A stretch of 21,510 nt of DNA from Burkholderiales bacterium (GCA_947372535.1 CANBUA010000044.1:1-21510); one strand, 5' to 3'. Positions 1-10,452 are shown, counted from the stretch's first letter. Made by a program: numbers and translations. The notes: generated by a model not told the origin, from the sequence alone.

Positions 1-595
1 CATGATCGAAGAAGCCACCAGCGACTACGACCGTGAAAAGATGCAAGAGCGCGTGGCCAAGCTGGCCGGCGGTGTGGCCGTCATCAAGGTCGGTGCTGCC
101 ACCGAAGTCGAGATGAAGGAAAAGAAGGCCCGCGTGGAAGACGCCCTGCACGCCACCCGCGCTGCAGTGGAAGAAGGCATCGTGGCCGGTGGTGGCGTGG
201 CCCTGCTGCGCGCCCGTCAGGCTGCTGGTGTGATCAAGGGTGACAACCCCGATCAGGACGCCGGCATCAAGCTGATCCTGAAGGCCATCGAAGCCCCCCT
301 GCGCGAAATCGTGGGCAACGCCGGTGGCGAACCGTCGGTGGTGATCAACGCCGTGCTGGGCTCGTCGGGCAACCACGGCTTCAACGCCGCCAACGACACC
401 TACGGTGACATGATCGAAATGGGCATCCTGGACCCCACGAAGGTCACCCGCACCGCACTGCAGAACGCCGCTTCCGTGGCTTCGCTGATGCTGACCACCG
501 AATGCATGGTCGCTGAATCCCCCAAGGATGATGCACCTGCTGGCGGTGGCCACGACATGGGTGGCATGGGCGGCATGGGCGGCATGGGCATGTAA
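1..595 (+). CDS. groL: 60-kDa chaperonin GroEL, C-terminal part (5' end outside window)
   Basis: This is the last ~198 residues of GroEL, the ATP-driven double-ring chaperonin that folds cytosolic proteins with GroES. The reading frame is open through base 1, so the gene starts upstream of the window. Visible family features are the equatorial segment [16 protein letters not shown], the conserved stretch around [11 protein letters not shown], the DPTKVTR segment, and the flexible C-terminal tail of repeated GGM ending in MGM. A strong terminator follows within 30 bases, so groEL is the last gene of its operon. Its promoter and any CIRCE operator are not in the window. They matter here because the mobile element further right carries its own CIRCE. 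Identity is certain; only the start is missing. Confidence 0.98.
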   Translation, partial: MIEEATSDYDREKMQERVAKLAGGVAVIKVGAATEVEMKEKKARVEDALHATRAAVEEGIVAGGGVALLRARQAAGVIKGDNPDQDAGIKLILKAIEAPLREIVGNAGGEPSVVINAVLGSSGNHGFNAANDTYGDMIEMGILDPTKVTRTALQNAASVASLMLTTECMVAESPKDDAPAGGGHDMGGMGGMGGMGM

Positions 596-620
596 GCCAG
601 CCGGCCTCGCGCCTAATGAA

Positions 621-649
621 AAGGCCGCCAGCGATGGCGGCCTTTTTTC
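621..649 (+). terminator. Rho-independent terminator of groEL
   Basis: A 9-bp perfect stem (AAGGCCGCC with GGCGGCCTT, loop AGCGAT) runs into six T residues, 25 bases after the groEL stop. It is a classic intrinsic terminator on the plus strand. Confidence 0.93.
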
Positions 650-683
650 ATGGGCGCGGAGAACGCGTTTTGCCGTGTCGGCA

Positions 684-713
684 TAAAAAATGCGCACGGA
701 CCAGCGTGCGCAT
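684..713 (-). terminator. Rho-independent terminator of the 54-residue membrane protein gene
   Basis: Read on the minus strand, the stem ATGCGCAC / GTGCGCAT with an 8-base loop is followed by a run of T. It lies about 50 bases beyond the stop of the minus-strand gene ending at 764 and faces the groEL terminator. Confidence 0.88.
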
Positions 714-763
714 GAAAAGGTTCCTGCAATGGAACTGGGGCAGCCGGCAAGCCGCCCCAAGGG

Positions 764-928
764 TCAGGCGCGGCCTTCGCGCACCAGTTTGTCATGGCGC
801 TCGGTGTCTTCCTTCACGTGCTTGTTCACGTAGTAAAGGAAATAGCCAAGTCCGAAGAGCATGGCGACAATCGACAGCCCGCTGAGGATGCCGTAGTCGG
901 TGGTCATGAAATCAATCCAGGCTTGCAT
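764..928 (-). CDS. Small single-span membrane protein, DUF3149-like
   Basis: A 54-residue protein beginning MQAWIDFMTTDYGILS. A hydrophobic segment at about residues 13-33 is followed by a charged C-terminal tail (NKHVKEDTERHDK). This is the layout of a single-pass inner-membrane microprotein. The FxTTDYGxLS start resembles DUF3149 proteins common in Burkholderiales, but that assignment is from memory of the family pattern. The start is supported by AAGGAG seven bases upstream of ATG at 928, and a terminator follows the stop. It stands alone between groEL and the chemotaxis operon. Function is unknown. Confidence 0.8.
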   Translation of the reverse strand: MQAWIDFMTTDYGILSGLSIVAMLFGLGYFLYYVNKHVKEDTERHDKLVREGRA

Positions 929-1018
929 GGTGGGGCTCCTTCAAATCAGGTCTCAACCCGTACTTGACGCCTGATTGGCCGGCCACGTGCTGACGCAGAT
1001 CAAACCGCACAGGCAATG

Positions 1019-1051
1019 AAAAATGGCGCCCGGAAAGGACGCCATTTTTTT
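1019..1051 (-). terminator. Terminator of the cheR-cheD-cheB operon (probably bidirectional)
   Basis: The stem AAATGGCG / CGCCATTT encloses an 11-base loop, with T-runs on both strands. It lies 40 bases beyond the cheB stop. On the minus strand it closes the chemotaxis operon. It could also stop transcription arriving from the left. Confidence 0.85.
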
Positions 1052-1089
1052 GCGCAAGCGCAATCCGAGCGGCGGGCCCGGGGCCCGAT

Positions 1090-2193
1090 TCACACCCGGC
1101 TCAAGGCCTGACCCACGGTGTTGCGCAGGTGGTCCATCAGGTGGCCGGCGATCGATTTGAGCGGCAGGATCTCGTTGATCGCGCCGGCGGCAATGGCCTC
1201 GCGCGGCATGCCGAACACCACGCAGCTGGCTTCGTCCTGGGCCACGCAATAGGCGCCGGCGTCGCGCATCAGCTTCATGGCCTTGGCACCGTCGGCGCCC
1301 ATGCCCGTGAGCATGATGCCGATGGCGTTGGGGCCCACGACGCGGGCTGCTGATTGGAACAGCACCTCGACGCTGGGCTTGTGGCGGTTGACCGGGTCGC
1401 CGTCCTGCACGCGGGCGATGTAGTTGGCGCCTGATTTTTCAACGGTGAGGTGCATGCCGCCCGGGGCGATGTAGGCGTGGCCGGGCAGGATGCGTTCGCC
1501 ATCGCGGGCTTCCTGAACGCGGATCTTGCACAGGCCGTCCAGGCGGGCCGCGTAGTTGCGGGTGAAGCCCGGGGGCATGTGCTGGGTGATGACCACGGCG
1601 GGCGAATCCGGGGGCAGGGCGGTCAGCACTTCCTTGGTGGCTTCGGTGCCGCCGGTGCTGGCACCGATGAAGATGAGCTTCTCGGTGGACAACCTGCCCA
1701 GGCTGCTCAATGTGACGGCCGGCGCGGGCGCGCGAGGGCTGCCGTCCGTGGCGCTGGCAGGCGCAGGGGTGGCACCAGGCAAGCGATGGATGTGGGCCTT
1801 GGCCGCGATGCGGACCTTTTCGGTGATGTCATCGGCCAGCTGGCGCAGCCCGTCGGCCACGCCGATCTTGGGCTTGGCCACGAAGTCGATGGCGCCCAGC
1901 TCCAGGGCCTTGAGTGTGACGTCGGCGCCGCGCTCGGTCAGCGTGGACACCATCACCACCGGCATGGGGCGCAGGCGCATCAGCTTGGACAGGAAGTCGA
2001 TGCCGTCCATGCGGGGCATTTCCACGTCCAGGGTGATCACATCCGGGTTGAGGTTGCGGATCATCTCGCGGGCCTGGATGGGGTCGGCCGCCGCGCCGAT
2101 GCATTGCATGTCGGGCTGGCGGTTGATGATCTCGGTGAGCATGCTGCGCACCAATGCCGAGTCGTCCACCACCACGACAGTGATTTTGCTCAT
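1090..2193 (-). CDS. cheB: CheB chemotaxis response regulator protein-glutamate methylesterase/deamidase
   Basis: CheB removes methyl groups from, and deamidates, chemoreceptors; its receiver domain is phosphorylated by CheA. This 367-residue protein has an N-terminal receiver domain with the acidic pair D10-D11 and phospho-acceptor D56 (ITLDVEMP). A proline/alanine-rich linker at about 137-165 leads to the methylesterase domain, whose catalytic triad appears as S179 (GASTGG), H205 (TQHMPPGF) and D301 (GMGADGA). ATG at 2193 was chosen over a TTG 18 bases upstream because AGGAG lies six bases before it and the length fits the family. The cheD stop is 14 bases upstream, so the two are cotranscribed. 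The operon terminator follows. Confidence 0.97.
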   Translation of the reverse strand: MSKITVVVVDDSALVRSMLTEIINRQPDMQCIGAAADPIQAREMIRNLNPDVITLDVEMPRMDGIDFLSKLMRLRPMPVVMVSTLTERGADVTLKALELGAIDFVAKPKIGVADGLRQLADDITEKVRIAAKAHIHRLPGATPAPASATDGSPRAPAPAVTLSSLGRLSTEKLIFIGASTGGTEATKEVLTALPPDSPAVVITQHMPPGFTRNYAARLDGLCKIRVQEARDGERILPGHAYIAPGGMHLTVEKSGANYIARVQDGDPVNRHKPSVEVLFQSAARVVGPNAIGIMLTGMGADGAKAMKLMRDAGAYCVAQDEASCVVFGMPREAIAAGAINEILPLKSIAGHLMDHLRNTVGQALSRV

Positions 2194-2207
2194 GTCTCTC
2201 TCCTGGG

Positions 2208-2927
2208 TCAAAACAAGTCAATGGAGCCGGCGCCGGAGCTGGTCGGCACGGGCTTCTGGGCGGCCGCGCGGTCTTGCTGGACGATGGCTTCGGGATTGCT
2301 GGCAGCCAGGCGCTTGACCATGGCCTTGCCACTGGCGGGCAGGAAACAGACCTTGCGCGGGTAGATGTCCAGGACATCCTTGGACACGACGGGGATGCGC
2401 TCGGTCTTGAGGTAGTCCATGACGAACTCGGTGTTGCGCTCGCCCACGTTGATGGAGCTCATGCCGCTGATGACCGCGCCGCCGCCGAAGACCTTGGCTT
2501 CCATGGTCATGCGGTTGGCGCCCATTTTCATCATCTCGTTGATGAGCAGTTCCATGGCGAACGAGCCGTAACGCCCGCTGTCTGCGCCGCTGCCGCCGTT
2601 GTCGGGCAGCATGAAGTGGTTCATGCCGCCGATGCGGGCATTGCGGTCCCACAGGCACACGGCGATGCAGGAGCCCAGCGTGGTCATGATGAGCATGTCT
2701 TCGTTGAACACGAAGTACTCGCCGGGCAGCACCTTGACGGCTTCCGACTGGAAGTGCGCGTCATAGAAGAAGAACGAGGCTTCACCTGGCTTGGGTATGC
2801 GCGCCTTGAGCCGGGCCAGCCGTTCCGTGCGGGGGCCCATCTGGGCCGTGGGCATGGGCGACACCGCTGCACCCGGCGCCTTGGGCGGTGGGCGCTTGGG
2901 GGCGCCCGTGGAGAGGGGAGTGATCAT
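2208..2927 (-). CDS. cheD: CheD chemoreceptor glutamine deamidase
   Basis: CheD deamidates specific glutamines of chemotaxis receptors and, in some bacteria, interacts with CheC. This 239-residue protein carries the family core: catalytic C87 in TTLGSCIAV, nearby threonines T82/T83, and H104 in GGMNHFMLP, 17 residues after the cysteine as in characterised CheD proteins. An N-terminal extension of about 45 proline/alanine-rich residues and a low-complexity C-terminal tail (about 215-239) are extra compared with short CheD proteins. GAGGA six bases before ATG supports the start. It lies between cheR (21 bases away) and cheB (14 bases away), the usual betaproteobacterial order. Confidence 0.96.
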   Translation of the reverse strand: MITPLSTGAPKRPPPKAPGAAVSPMPTAQMGPRTERLARLKARIPKPGEASFFFYDAHFQSEAVKVLPGEYFVFNEDMLIMTTLGSCIAVCLWDRNARIGGMNHFMLPDNGGSGADSGRYGSFAMELLINEMMKMGANRMTMEAKVFGGGAVISGMSSINVGERNTEFVMDYLKTERIPVVSKDVLDIYPRKVCFLPASGKAMVKRLAASNPEAIVQQDRAAAQKPVPTSSGAGSIDLF

Positions 2928-2948
2928 GTGCGGTCCTCGGGGCGGGCG

Positions 2949-3791
2949 TCAGACGCGGTCGTAGATGGTCTTGCCGCGCAGCAGGAACAGATCGCGCGAC
3001 TCGGTGAAGTTTTCGGAATGACCCACGAAGAGCTTGCCCTTGGGCTTCATCACCGCATGGATGTGCTCCAGGACCTTGCGCTGCGTGGGACCATCGAAAT
3101 AGATCATCACGTTGCGGCAAAACACGATGTCGAAGCCCTCGCCCAGTTGCCAGCTGGGGCTCATCAGGTTGAAGGGCTTGAATTCGATCATCCGCGCCAG
3201 CTCCGGTTTGATGCGGATGCTGCCGTCATTGCCGCCTTTGCCCTTGAGGAAGTAGTTGCGCAGGCGCGTGGGGTTGAGGCCGCGTGCCGATGCCTCGTAC
3301 ACGCCGCGCGAGGCCGTGGCCAGCACGTGGGTGTCGATGTCGGTGGACAGGATCTTGACCGGCGCGTGCAGGCCCAGGGTCTCTGCGCAGGTGATGGCCA
3401 GAGAGTAGGGCTCTTCGCCCGTGGAGGCGGCGCAGCACCAGATGCGGGTGCTCTGGGGGCCTCGCTCTTTCAACCATTCGGTCAGTGCCAGGAAGTGGTG
3501 CTCTTCGCGGAAGAAGCTGGTCAGGTTGGTGGTGAGGCAGTTGACGAACTCCTGCCACTCCTGAGACTGGGCGCCGGATTCCAGATCGCGCAAATACGCT
3601 TCGAAGCTGTTGTGCCCCGTCTCACGCAGGCGGCGCGACAGGCGGCTGTAAACCATGGCCTGCTTGCCTTCGTGCAGGCTGATGCCGGCGCGCTCATAGA
3701 TGAGGGCGCGCACCTTGGCGAAGTCGCGAGCCTGGAACTCGAACTCGCGGTCGCCGACGGGCGACGGGTTGGGGCTGGCAAAGGTGTTCAT
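2949..3791 (-). CDS. cheR: CheR chemotaxis protein methyltransferase
   Basis: CheR transfers methyl groups from S-adenosylmethionine to receptor glutamates. The 280-residue product has an N-terminal helical CheR domain (about 17-75) followed by the SAM-dependent methyltransferase fold. That fold includes the SAM-binding loop CCAASTGEEPYSLA (119-132), the DIDTHVLATA segment, and FCRNVMIYF (224-232). The frame stays open 87 bases upstream, but MNTFASPNP at 3791 gives the normal family length. No strong ribosome-binding site is visible at either start, so the N-terminus is the least certain part. It is first gene of the cheR-cheD-cheB operon and diverges from the GGDEF gene. Confidence 0.95.
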   Translation of the reverse strand: MNTFASPNPSPVGDREFEFQARDFAKVRALIYERAGISLHEGKQAMVYSRLSRRLRETGHNSFEAYLRDLESGAQSQEWQEFVNCLTTNLTSFFREEHHFLALTEWLKERGPQSTRIWCCAASTGEEPYSLAITCAETLGLHAPVKILSTDIDTHVLATASRGVYEASARGLNPTRLRNYFLKGKGGNDGSIRIKPELARMIEFKPFNLMSPSWQLGEGFDIVFCRNVMIYFDGPTQRKVLEHIHAVMKPKGKLFVGHSENFTESRDLFLLRGKTIYDRV

Positions 3792-4089
3792 GCAGGGTGC
3801 GGACGGTGGCCAGGCAAGTACAACGGAGGCACACAGGTTCTGTCGGCCCGGAAGGGGGCACTCCTGCATATCGACCAATGTGCGCTGAGCCTTGAGGCGT
3901 TCCTGATGTCACGGATGCGGCTTGGACGCGACACCCCGGGACGGCGAAGGAAGCATCGGGCGACTTGAAGGGTGCAACGGGCACTATTCACGGCTTGAAC
4001 GTTCGGGTGGCTGCTAGACTGGTTTTCAGCCGACTTCTGCCCACTGCCTCACGGATGTCGAGGAGCAAGCCATCGCCGCCCCCGAATTT

Positions 4090-4833
4090 GTGCCCCCTGC
4101 CGAATTGCGTCTGGATACAGCGCTGAGCCTGCTCTCGCAGGCCGGGTGGGCGTCGCCGCAGGGTGTGCCTCCAGGCTCGCCCGCGTGGCTGCAGTCGGTG
4201 ATCGACGGGCTGTGCGATGTGTCCAGCCGCGATGCGCTCACCGGACTGGCCAACCGCCGCCAGTTCGAAGCGGCCATCGCCCGCGAAGTCGATCGCGTGG
4301 CCCGCGTCGGCGAACCGGCCCTGCTGCTCGTGGCTGACATCGATCATTTCAAGAAGGTCAACGACACCTGGGGCCATGCCGCGGGTGACGAGGTCATCAA
4401 GGCCGTGGCCGACTGCCTGCAGGACTGCGTTCGCCCCATGGACCTGGTGGCCCGTGTGGGGGGCGAAGAGTTCGCCATCATCCTGCCCAATTGCCCGCCC
4501 GCCTTCGGACAGACGGTGTCCGAGCGGATCCGCCTGAAGGTGGCCATGCGGCCCGTGGTGACCATCGGTGGTCAGAACCTGACGGTCACCGTGAGCATCG
4601 GCGGGGCCTTCGCGCCCCAATGGGTGCGCTCTTCGGCCACCCTGTGGGGTGAGCGGGCCGATCAACAGCTGTACCGTGCCAAGACCGAAGGCCGCAACCG
4701 CACCTGCCTGGAGATGCCGCCGCTCACCGTGGTCAGTGCCGAAGAGAAAGGCCTCCTCTTTGGTGCACTTGGCACGACTGGCATCGAATTCGACTCAGGT
4801 CGGAGCGACGACCTGCCGACAATCACCGGATGA
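4090..4833 (+). CDS. GGDEF-domain diguanylate cyclase
   Basis: This 247-residue protein probably makes cyclic di-GMP from two GTP. The N-terminal ~45 residues have no recognised sensor domain. The GGDEF domain covers about 46-210: DALTGLANRRQFE (48-60), metal-binding D83/D85 in ADIDHFKKVND, the active-site motif GGEEF at 124-128, and an inhibitory-site RxxD (RPMD, 115-118) five residues before it, so product feedback is likely. The last ~35 residues are a low-complexity tail. The GTG start has no close ribosome-binding site; an in-frame ATC at 4072 has AGGAG six bases upstream, so the true N-terminus may be six codons longer. The stop overlaps the next gene by 4 bases (ATGA), pointing to coupled translation. 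No membrane segment is seen, so it should be cytosolic. Confidence 0.93.
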   Translation: MPPAELRLDTALSLLSQAGWASPQGVPPGSPAWLQSVIDGLCDVSSRDALTGLANRRQFEAAIAREVDRVARVGEPALLLVADIDHFKKVNDTWGHAAGDEVIKAVADCLQDCVRPMDLVARVGGEEFAIILPNCPPAFGQTVSERIRLKVAMRPVVTIGGQNLTVTVSIGGAFAPQWVRSSATLWGERADQQLYRAKTEGRNRTCLEMPPLTVVSAEEKGLLFGALGTTGIEFDSGRSDDLPTITG

Positions 4834-5648
4834 TGGTCACCATGTCTGCACCCGAAACTTCCTCTCCCGCTGCGTCGGTCCGCATCGCCCGCACTGTGGC
4901 CATCACCAGTGGCAAGGGCGGCGTGGGCAAGACCTTTTTCAGCGCCAACCTGGCCGCTGCCATGGCGCGCCAGGGTCTGAAGGTGCTGGTGCTGGACGCC
5001 GACCTGGGCCTGGCCAACCTGGACGTGGTGCTGAACCTGTATCCCAAGATCACGCTGCACGATGTGTTCACCGGCAAAGCCGAACTGGACGAGGCCATCC
5101 TGGCCGCGCCGGGTGGTTTTTCGGTGCTGCTGGCCGGTTCGGGGCTGGTGGAGTATTCCCGCCTGACGGGCGAGGTGCGTGAGCAGCTGGTCAACATCTT
5201 TGAGGCCGTCAAGCCGCGTTTCGATGTGATCCTGATCGACACCGGGGCTGGTATCTCCGATGTGGTGTTGTACGCGGTGTCCATGGCCCACGAGGTGATC
5301 GTGGTGGCCACGCCCGAGCCCACGTCCATGACCGATGCCTACGCCACCATCAAGGTGCTGGCCTCACAACAGGCGCGCGAACAGCTGCATGTGGTGGTCA
5401 ACCAGGTGAGCCGTGTGGGCGATGGCCGCACCATCTGCGCGCAGCTGCAACAGGTGGTGGACCGTTTTGTCCAGGGCCCCACCGGCGTGTCGCCCAAGCT
5501 CACGTACCTGGGCGATGTGCCACTGGATTCCTGTGTGCGCGAAGCCGTGCAGAAGCGCCAACTCCTGCTGGAGCTGCATCCAGGCAGCGCCGCGGCCCAG
5601 GGTGTGGTCCAGGTGGCCACGCGCCTGCTGGCCCGAAACCAGACCTGA
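4830..5648 (+). CDS. flhG: FlhG/MinD-like P-loop ATPase
   Basis: A 272-residue MinD/ParA-superfamily ATPase. The deviant Walker A SGKGGVGKT is at 27-35, LDADLGLANLDVVLN at 55-69 matches the FlhG/FleN/MinD switch region, and LIDTGAGISD carries the Walker B aspartate. FlhG proteins set flagellar number and placement, usually with FlhF. Proximity to chemotaxis genes favours that role, but flhF is not in the window, so a different MinD-like role remains possible. The N-terminal ~20 residues precede the first strand. ATG starts exist at 4830, 4833 and 4842; the first overlaps the GGDEF stop. The same transcript would carry a c-di-GMP synthase and a flagellar-number ATPase, which fits control of motility. 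Confidence 0.88.
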   Translation: MMVTMSAPETSSPAASVRIARTVAITSGKGGVGKTFFSANLAAAMARQGLKVLVLDADLGLANLDVVLNLYPKITLHDVFTGKAELDEAILAAPGGFSVLLAGSGLVEYSRLTGEVREQLVNIFEAVKPRFDVILIDTGAGISDVVLYAVSMAHEVIVVATPEPTSMTDAYATIKVLASQQAREQLHVVVNQVSRVGDGRTICAQLQQVVDRFVQGPTGVSPKLTYLGDVPLDSCVREAVQKRQLLLELHPGSAAAQGVVQVATRLLARNQT

Positions 5649-5696
5649 CAGACCTGAGGCCACAGTCAGGATTGGACATGCCCTACAGTTCAGGGC

Positions 5697-6134
5697 ATGG
5701 CTGATGTTCCTGCTTCTTCCCCTGCTGACGACGACGCGACCGATGACCCGAGCGCGCCCACGGCCTATGAGCTGCTGGGCGGCGATGCCCGTGTGCGGGC
5801 CCTGGTGGATCGCTTCTATGACCTGATGGACCTGGAGCCGGCCTACGAGGCCTTGCGCGCTGTGCATGGGCCGACGCTGGACGATGCGCGCGACAAGCTC
5901 TACTGGTTCCTGTCGGGCTGGCTGGGTGGCCCCAACCATTTCATCGAGCGATTTGGCCACCCTCGGCTCAAGGCCCGCCACATGCCCTTTCACATCGGCA
6001 TCAAGGAGCGTGACCAGTGGCTGGCGTGCATGATGCAGGCGATGAACGAGCTGGCGGTGGACGGGCCATTGGCGGCCCGGCTGCACCATGCCTTCTTCCA
6101 GACGGCGGACTGGATGCGCAACACCAACGGTTGA
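5697..6134 (+). CDS. Group II truncated haemoglobin
   Basis: A 145-residue cytosolic haem protein of the two-on-two globin fold (group II, TrHbO-like), implicated in oxygen or nitric-oxide/redox chemistry. After ~22 disordered acidic/proline residues the family pattern starts at AYELLGGDARVRALVDRFYDLM, with F40-Y41 near the distal pocket. LSGWLGGPNHF and GHPRLKARHMPF follow, where H95 fits the proximal haem ligand. W108 in RDQWLACM matches the group II tryptophan at G8. It lies 48 bases after the FlhG-like gene in the same direction, so it may share that transcript. The ribosome-binding site is weak. Confidence 0.93.
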   Translation: MADVPASSPADDDATDDPSAPTAYELLGGDARVRALVDRFYDLMDLEPAYEALRAVHGPTLDDARDKLYWFLSGWLGGPNHFIERFGHPRLKARHMPFHIGIKERDQWLACMMQAMNELAVDGPLAARLHHAFFQTADWMRNTNG

Positions 6135-6143
6135 TCAAGCTGA

Positions 6144-6860
6144 TCAGCCCAACAAGGGCGGCGCGTTCTTCTGAGTGGATTGCAGCAGCACCACCAGGGC
6201 GCCCACGCCGCCTTCATCGGCCCGGGCCTGCACAAAGGCCAGCACACGGTCGCTTTGCACCAGCCAACGCTTGCACTTGTCGCGCAGCACGGGTTGCTTG
6301 CCGGGCGAACCCAACCCCTTGCCGTGCACGATGCGCACACAGCGCCAGCCCTTGAGCTGGGCTTCGCGCAAAAAGCCGCTGGTGCGCTCGCGGGCTTCAT
6401 CCGAGCGCAAGCCGTGCAGATCCAGCTCGCCTTGCAGGGCCCAGACGCCGCGGCGCAGCTTGCGCACCACATCAATCCCCAGCTCCGGCCGGCGCCAGGA
6501 CAGGGATTCATCGGTTTCGAGCAGGCTTTCGACGTCGAAGTCGTCGGACAGGGATTCGTGCAGCACGGCCTGCTCATCCTGCTGGCGGCGCGTGGGCACC
6601 GGGGCAGGCTTGGCCACCTGGTGTTCGACGCGACCGCTGTCGCCCATGGGGTGAACCTGGCCGACCAGCGTCTTGAACAGCGCGGCATCGCCCTCGCGTG
6701 CGCGTTCCGCCGCTTCGCGTCTGGCGCGTTCAGCCTCTTCCTGGGCGCGGCGCGCGGCCGCCTCCTTGGCCGCTTGGCCCAAGGCGCGTTTGAGGTCACC
6801 GAAGTCGTGCAGCGTGACGGCGGTGGATGGCTTCTTGGCGGAAGGCTTGGATTGGCTCAC
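6144..6860 (-). CDS. Smr-domain protein
   Basis: A 238-residue protein with a C-terminal Smr (small MutS-related) domain, a nuclease-type fold acting on nucleic acid in some characterised members. The domain shows the signature LDLHG at 146-150 and HGKG at 179-182 with surrounding RIVHGKGLGSPGK. The N-terminal third (about 22-60) is a highly charged Ala/Arg/Glu helix likely to form a coiled coil, and 85-130 is linker-like. This matches the stand-alone Smr proteins of proteobacteria. It ends ten bases from the convergent globin gene and lies just downstream of radC on the same strand (22-base gap), so the two may be cotranscribed. Substrate is unknown. Confidence 0.92.
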   Translation of the reverse strand: MSQSKPSAKKPSTAVTLHDFGDLKRALGQAAKEAAARRAQEEAERARREAAERAREGDAALFKTLVGQVHPMGDSGRVEHQVAKPAPVPTRRQQDEQAVLHESLSDDFDVESLLETDESLSWRRPELGIDVVRKLRRGVWALQGELDLHGLRSDEARERTSGFLREAQLKGWRCVRIVHGKGLGSPGKQPVLRDKCKRWLVQSDRVLAFVQARADEGGVGALVVLLQSTQKNAPPLLG

Positions 6861-6882
6861 AGACTTGAGCCTACATCAAGAA

Positions 6883-7551
6883 TCAGAGCAATCCGCGCTC
6901 CGCAAAGGACATGGCGCCGGTGTGGGCGACCACCAGGTGATCGAGCACGCGCACGTCGATCAGCTGCAGGCTGCTGCGCAGCGTCTGAGTCAGCAGCTCA
7001 TCCGCCCTGGAGGGCTCCAAGGTGCCCGAGGGGTGGTTGTGGGCCAGGATCACGCTGGCGGCATTGAGCTCCAGGCAGCGTTTGACCACCTCGCGCGGGT
7101 AGACGCTGGTTTGCGTCAGCGTGCCCCGGAACAGCTCTTCGCAGACGATGAGCCGGTGCTGGGCGTCCATGAACAGCACGGCGAACACCTCGTGGGGCAG
7201 GGCGCCCAGGCGCAGCTGCACGTAATCCTTCACCATCTGGGGCGAGTTGAACACGGGCTGGGTGCGCAGCTCGCCGCACAGGCCGCGGCGGGCGATCTCC
7301 ATCACGGCCAGCAGCTCGGCCCGCTTGGCGGGGCCCAGGCCTTTCACCTGGCGCAACTGGCCCGGTGCGGCGTGCAGCAAGCCGGAGATGCCACCCAGCT
7401 GGCCCAGCATCTGTTCGGCCATCTGCAGCACGCCCAGGCCCTTCATCCCGGTGCGCAGCAACAGGGCCAGCAGTTCGGCATCGGCCAGGGCGGCCGGCCC
7501 CAGGCTCAGCAGCTTTTCTCGGGGCCGCAAGGCGGCCGGCAGATCTTTCAT
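6883..7551 (-). CDS. radC: RadC-family protein (JAB/MPN+ metalloprotein)
   Basis: A 222-residue RadC/DUF2466 protein. An N-terminal helix-hairpin-helix region ([15 protein letters not shown], 66-80) precedes a JAMM domain with the complete metal motif H171-x-H173-x7-S181-x2-D184 (HNHPSG...SRAD). Despite the name, a role in DNA repair is not established for the family, and its biochemical activity is unknown. ATG at 7551 ([15 protein letters not shown]) is preferred because RadC proteins normally begin this way; a TTG ten codons upstream is an alternative. The gene diverges from fkpB across a short region containing an A/T-rich patch that could hold promoters. Confidence 0.94.
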   Translation of the reverse strand: MKDLPAALRPREKLLSLGPAALADAELLALLLRTGMKGLGVLQMAEQMLGQLGGISGLLHAAPGQLRQVKGLGPAKRAELLAVMEIARRGLCGELRTQPVFNSPQMVKDYVQLRLGALPHEVFAVLFMDAQHRLIVCEELFRGTLTQTSVYPREVVKRCLELNAASVILAHNHPSGTLEPSRADELLTQTLRSSLQLIDVRVLDHLVVAHTGAMSFAERGLL

Positions 7552-7643
7552 CGGGGCGATTCCCTGTTTGGGTGTTCTCAAACCTAAAATTGTGGTTTTG
7601 CCCCTTAGCGTTGCCCATCCTTCCGATGGGTGGCCACCCCCTC

Positions 7644-8105
7644 ATGAGCGATGCGCCCGCCACCGTCACCCACGGTTCCTTCCTGACCCTGCACTACCGC
7701 CTGGCTGGCCCGGACGGGGCTGACCTGGTCAACACCTTCGACGACAAGCCCGCCACGCTGTCGGTGGGCTCGGGCGAGATGTCGCCGTCCCTGGAGGCCC
7801 GGCTGATCGGCCTGGTGGAAGGCTCCCGCACCGTCCTGAACCTGGAGCCGGGCGAGGCCTTTGGCCAGCGCAGCCCCGACATGCTGCAGCGCGTGGCGAT
7901 GAAGCTGATGCGCGAGCTGGGCGATCCGGATGAAACCTGGGACGTGGGCGATGTGGTGCAGTTCCCCACGCCCGATGGTCAGGGCGGTTTTGCGGGCGTG
8001 CTGCGCGAGCTGGATCCAGCCGGTGAGTGGGCGCTGTTCGACTTCAACCACCCGCTGGCGGGCCAGCCGGTCACCTTTGAAGTGCAACTGATCGGGGTGT
8101 TGTGA
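7644..8105 (+). CDS. fkpB: FKBP-type peptidyl-prolyl isomerase, FkpB/SlpA type
   Basis: A 153-residue cytosolic proline cis-trans isomerase with chaperone activity. It shows the SlyD/SlpA architecture: an FKBP half ([11 protein letters not shown], then [24 protein letters not shown]), an inserted flap in the middle (about 70-115, [11 protein letters not shown]), and the closing strand [19 protein letters not shown] typical of this branch. No metal-binding histidine tail is present, so it is SlpA-like rather than SlyD. It overlaps the start of ispH by four bases, and fkpB-ispH pairing is known from Escherichia coli, supporting the call. An upstream ATG at 7626 is an alternative start. Confidence 0.92.
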   Translation: MSDAPATVTHGSFLTLHYRLAGPDGADLVNTFDDKPATLSVGSGEMSPSLEARLIGLVEGSRTVLNLEPGEAFGQRSPDMLQRVAMKLMRELGDPDETWDVGDVVQFPTPDGQGGFAGVLRELDPAGEWALFDFNHPLAGQPVTFEVQLIGVL

Positions 8106-9091
8106 GCATGCCGGGCACCACCGTCAACGAGGTGCTGCTGGCCGAGCCGCGCGGTTTCTGCGCTGGCGTGGACCGCGCCATCGAGATCGTCGAGCGTGCG
8201 CTGGCCCAGTTTGGCGCGCCCATTTATGTGCGCCACGAGATCGTGCACAACACCTATGTGGTCAATGACCTCAAGGCCAAGGGCGCCATCTTCATCGAAG
8301 AGCTGGCCGATGTGCCGCCGGGCGCCACGCTGATCTTCAGCGCCCACGGCGTCAGCCAGGATGTGCGCCGCGAAGCCGATGCCCGTGGCTTCAAGGTGTA
8401 TGACGCCACCTGCCCCCTGGTGACCAAGGTGCACATCGAGGTGGCCAAGCTGCGCCGCGAGGGCTACGAGTTCATCATGATCGGCCACAAGGGCCACCCC
8501 GAGGTCGAAGGCACCATGGGGCAGCTGTCCGATGGCATCTACCTCGTTGAAGACGAAGACGACGTCGAGCGCGTGCAGGTGATCGACCCGACACGCCTGG
8601 CCGTGGTCACGCAGACCACGCTCAGCGTGGACGACGCGGCCGCCATCCAGGCGGCCATCAAGCGCCGCTTCCCGCAGGTGCGCGAGCCCAAGCAACAGGA
8701 CATCTGCTACGCCACCCAGAACCGCCAGGACGCCATCAAGATCATGGCGCCTCAGGTGGATGTGGTGGTGGTGGTGGGCAGCCCCACCAGCTCCAACAGC
8801 AACCGCCTGCGCGAGCTGGCCGAGCGCCTGGGCACGCCGGCCTACATGGTCGATTGCCCCGAAGATTTGCAGGAAGCCTGGTTCGACCAGTGCCCCCGCG
8901 TGGGCCTCACCGCCGGCGCCTCGGCGCCTGACGTGCTGGTGCAGCGTGTGATCGCCCGCCTGCGGGATCTGGGCGCCATCTCCGTGCGCAGCATGCAGGG
9001 CGTGGAAGAACATGTGCGCTTCCCGCTGCCCAAGGGACTGGGCGGCACCGGCCTCGATCGCCCCTTGCCCACCGAGCGCAGCGCCGGCTGA
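8102..9091 (+). CDS. ispH: 4-hydroxy-3-methylbut-2-enyl diphosphate reductase (IspH)
   Basis: IspH catalyses the last step of the MEP isoprenoid pathway, turning HMBPP into IPP and DMAPP with an iron-sulfur cluster. The three cluster cysteines are visible as C20 ([12 protein letters not shown]), C104 ([11 protein letters not shown]) and C202 ([10 protein letters not shown]). The substrate-binding HEIVHN and [11 protein letters not shown] motifs, including the catalytic glutamate region, are intact. The 329-residue length is normal. GTG at 8102 overlaps the fkpB stop (GTGA); ATG two codons later is an equally good start. The C-terminal ~25 residues extend slightly beyond the conserved core. 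Confidence 0.97.
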   Translation: MSMPGTTVNEVLLAEPRGFCAGVDRAIEIVERALAQFGAPIYVRHEIVHNTYVVNDLKAKGAIFIEELADVPPGATLIFSAHGVSQDVRREADARGFKVYDATCPLVTKVHIEVAKLRREGYEFIMIGHKGHPEVEGTMGQLSDGIYLVEDEDDVERVQVIDPTRLAVVTQTTLSVDDAAAIQAAIKRRFPQVREPKQQDICYATQNRQDAIKIMAPQVDVVVVVGSPTSSNSNRLRELAERLGTPAYMVDCPEDLQEAWFDQCPRVGLTAGASAPDVLVQRVIARLRDLGAISVRSMQGVEEHVRFPLPKGLGGTGLDRPLPTERSAG

Positions 9092-10426
<1,335 letters not shown>

Positions 10427-10443
10427 TAGGGGCTGAAAAGTCC

Positions 10444-10452
10444 TGCTATACT
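10444..10452 (+). promoter_or_regulatory. Likely extended -10 promoter for tRNA-Ser
   Basis: TGC directly followed by TATACT forms an extended -10 element about 42 bases before the mature tRNA. No good -35 is visible at 17 bases, which is tolerated with an extended -10. A short 5' leader would have to be removed by RNase P. Confidence 0.55.

Noticed and set aside
2274..3968. 564-codon plus-strand open frame opposite cheR/cheD
   Set aside because: It is antisense to two clearly functional chemotaxis genes. Its His/Gly/Ala/Val-rich composition is the usual mirror of GC-rich coding sequence.
7979..9013. 344-codon minus-strand open frame opposite ispH
   Set aside because: ispH has all its cluster cysteines, and the reverse frame is His/Ala/Gly-rich without motifs.
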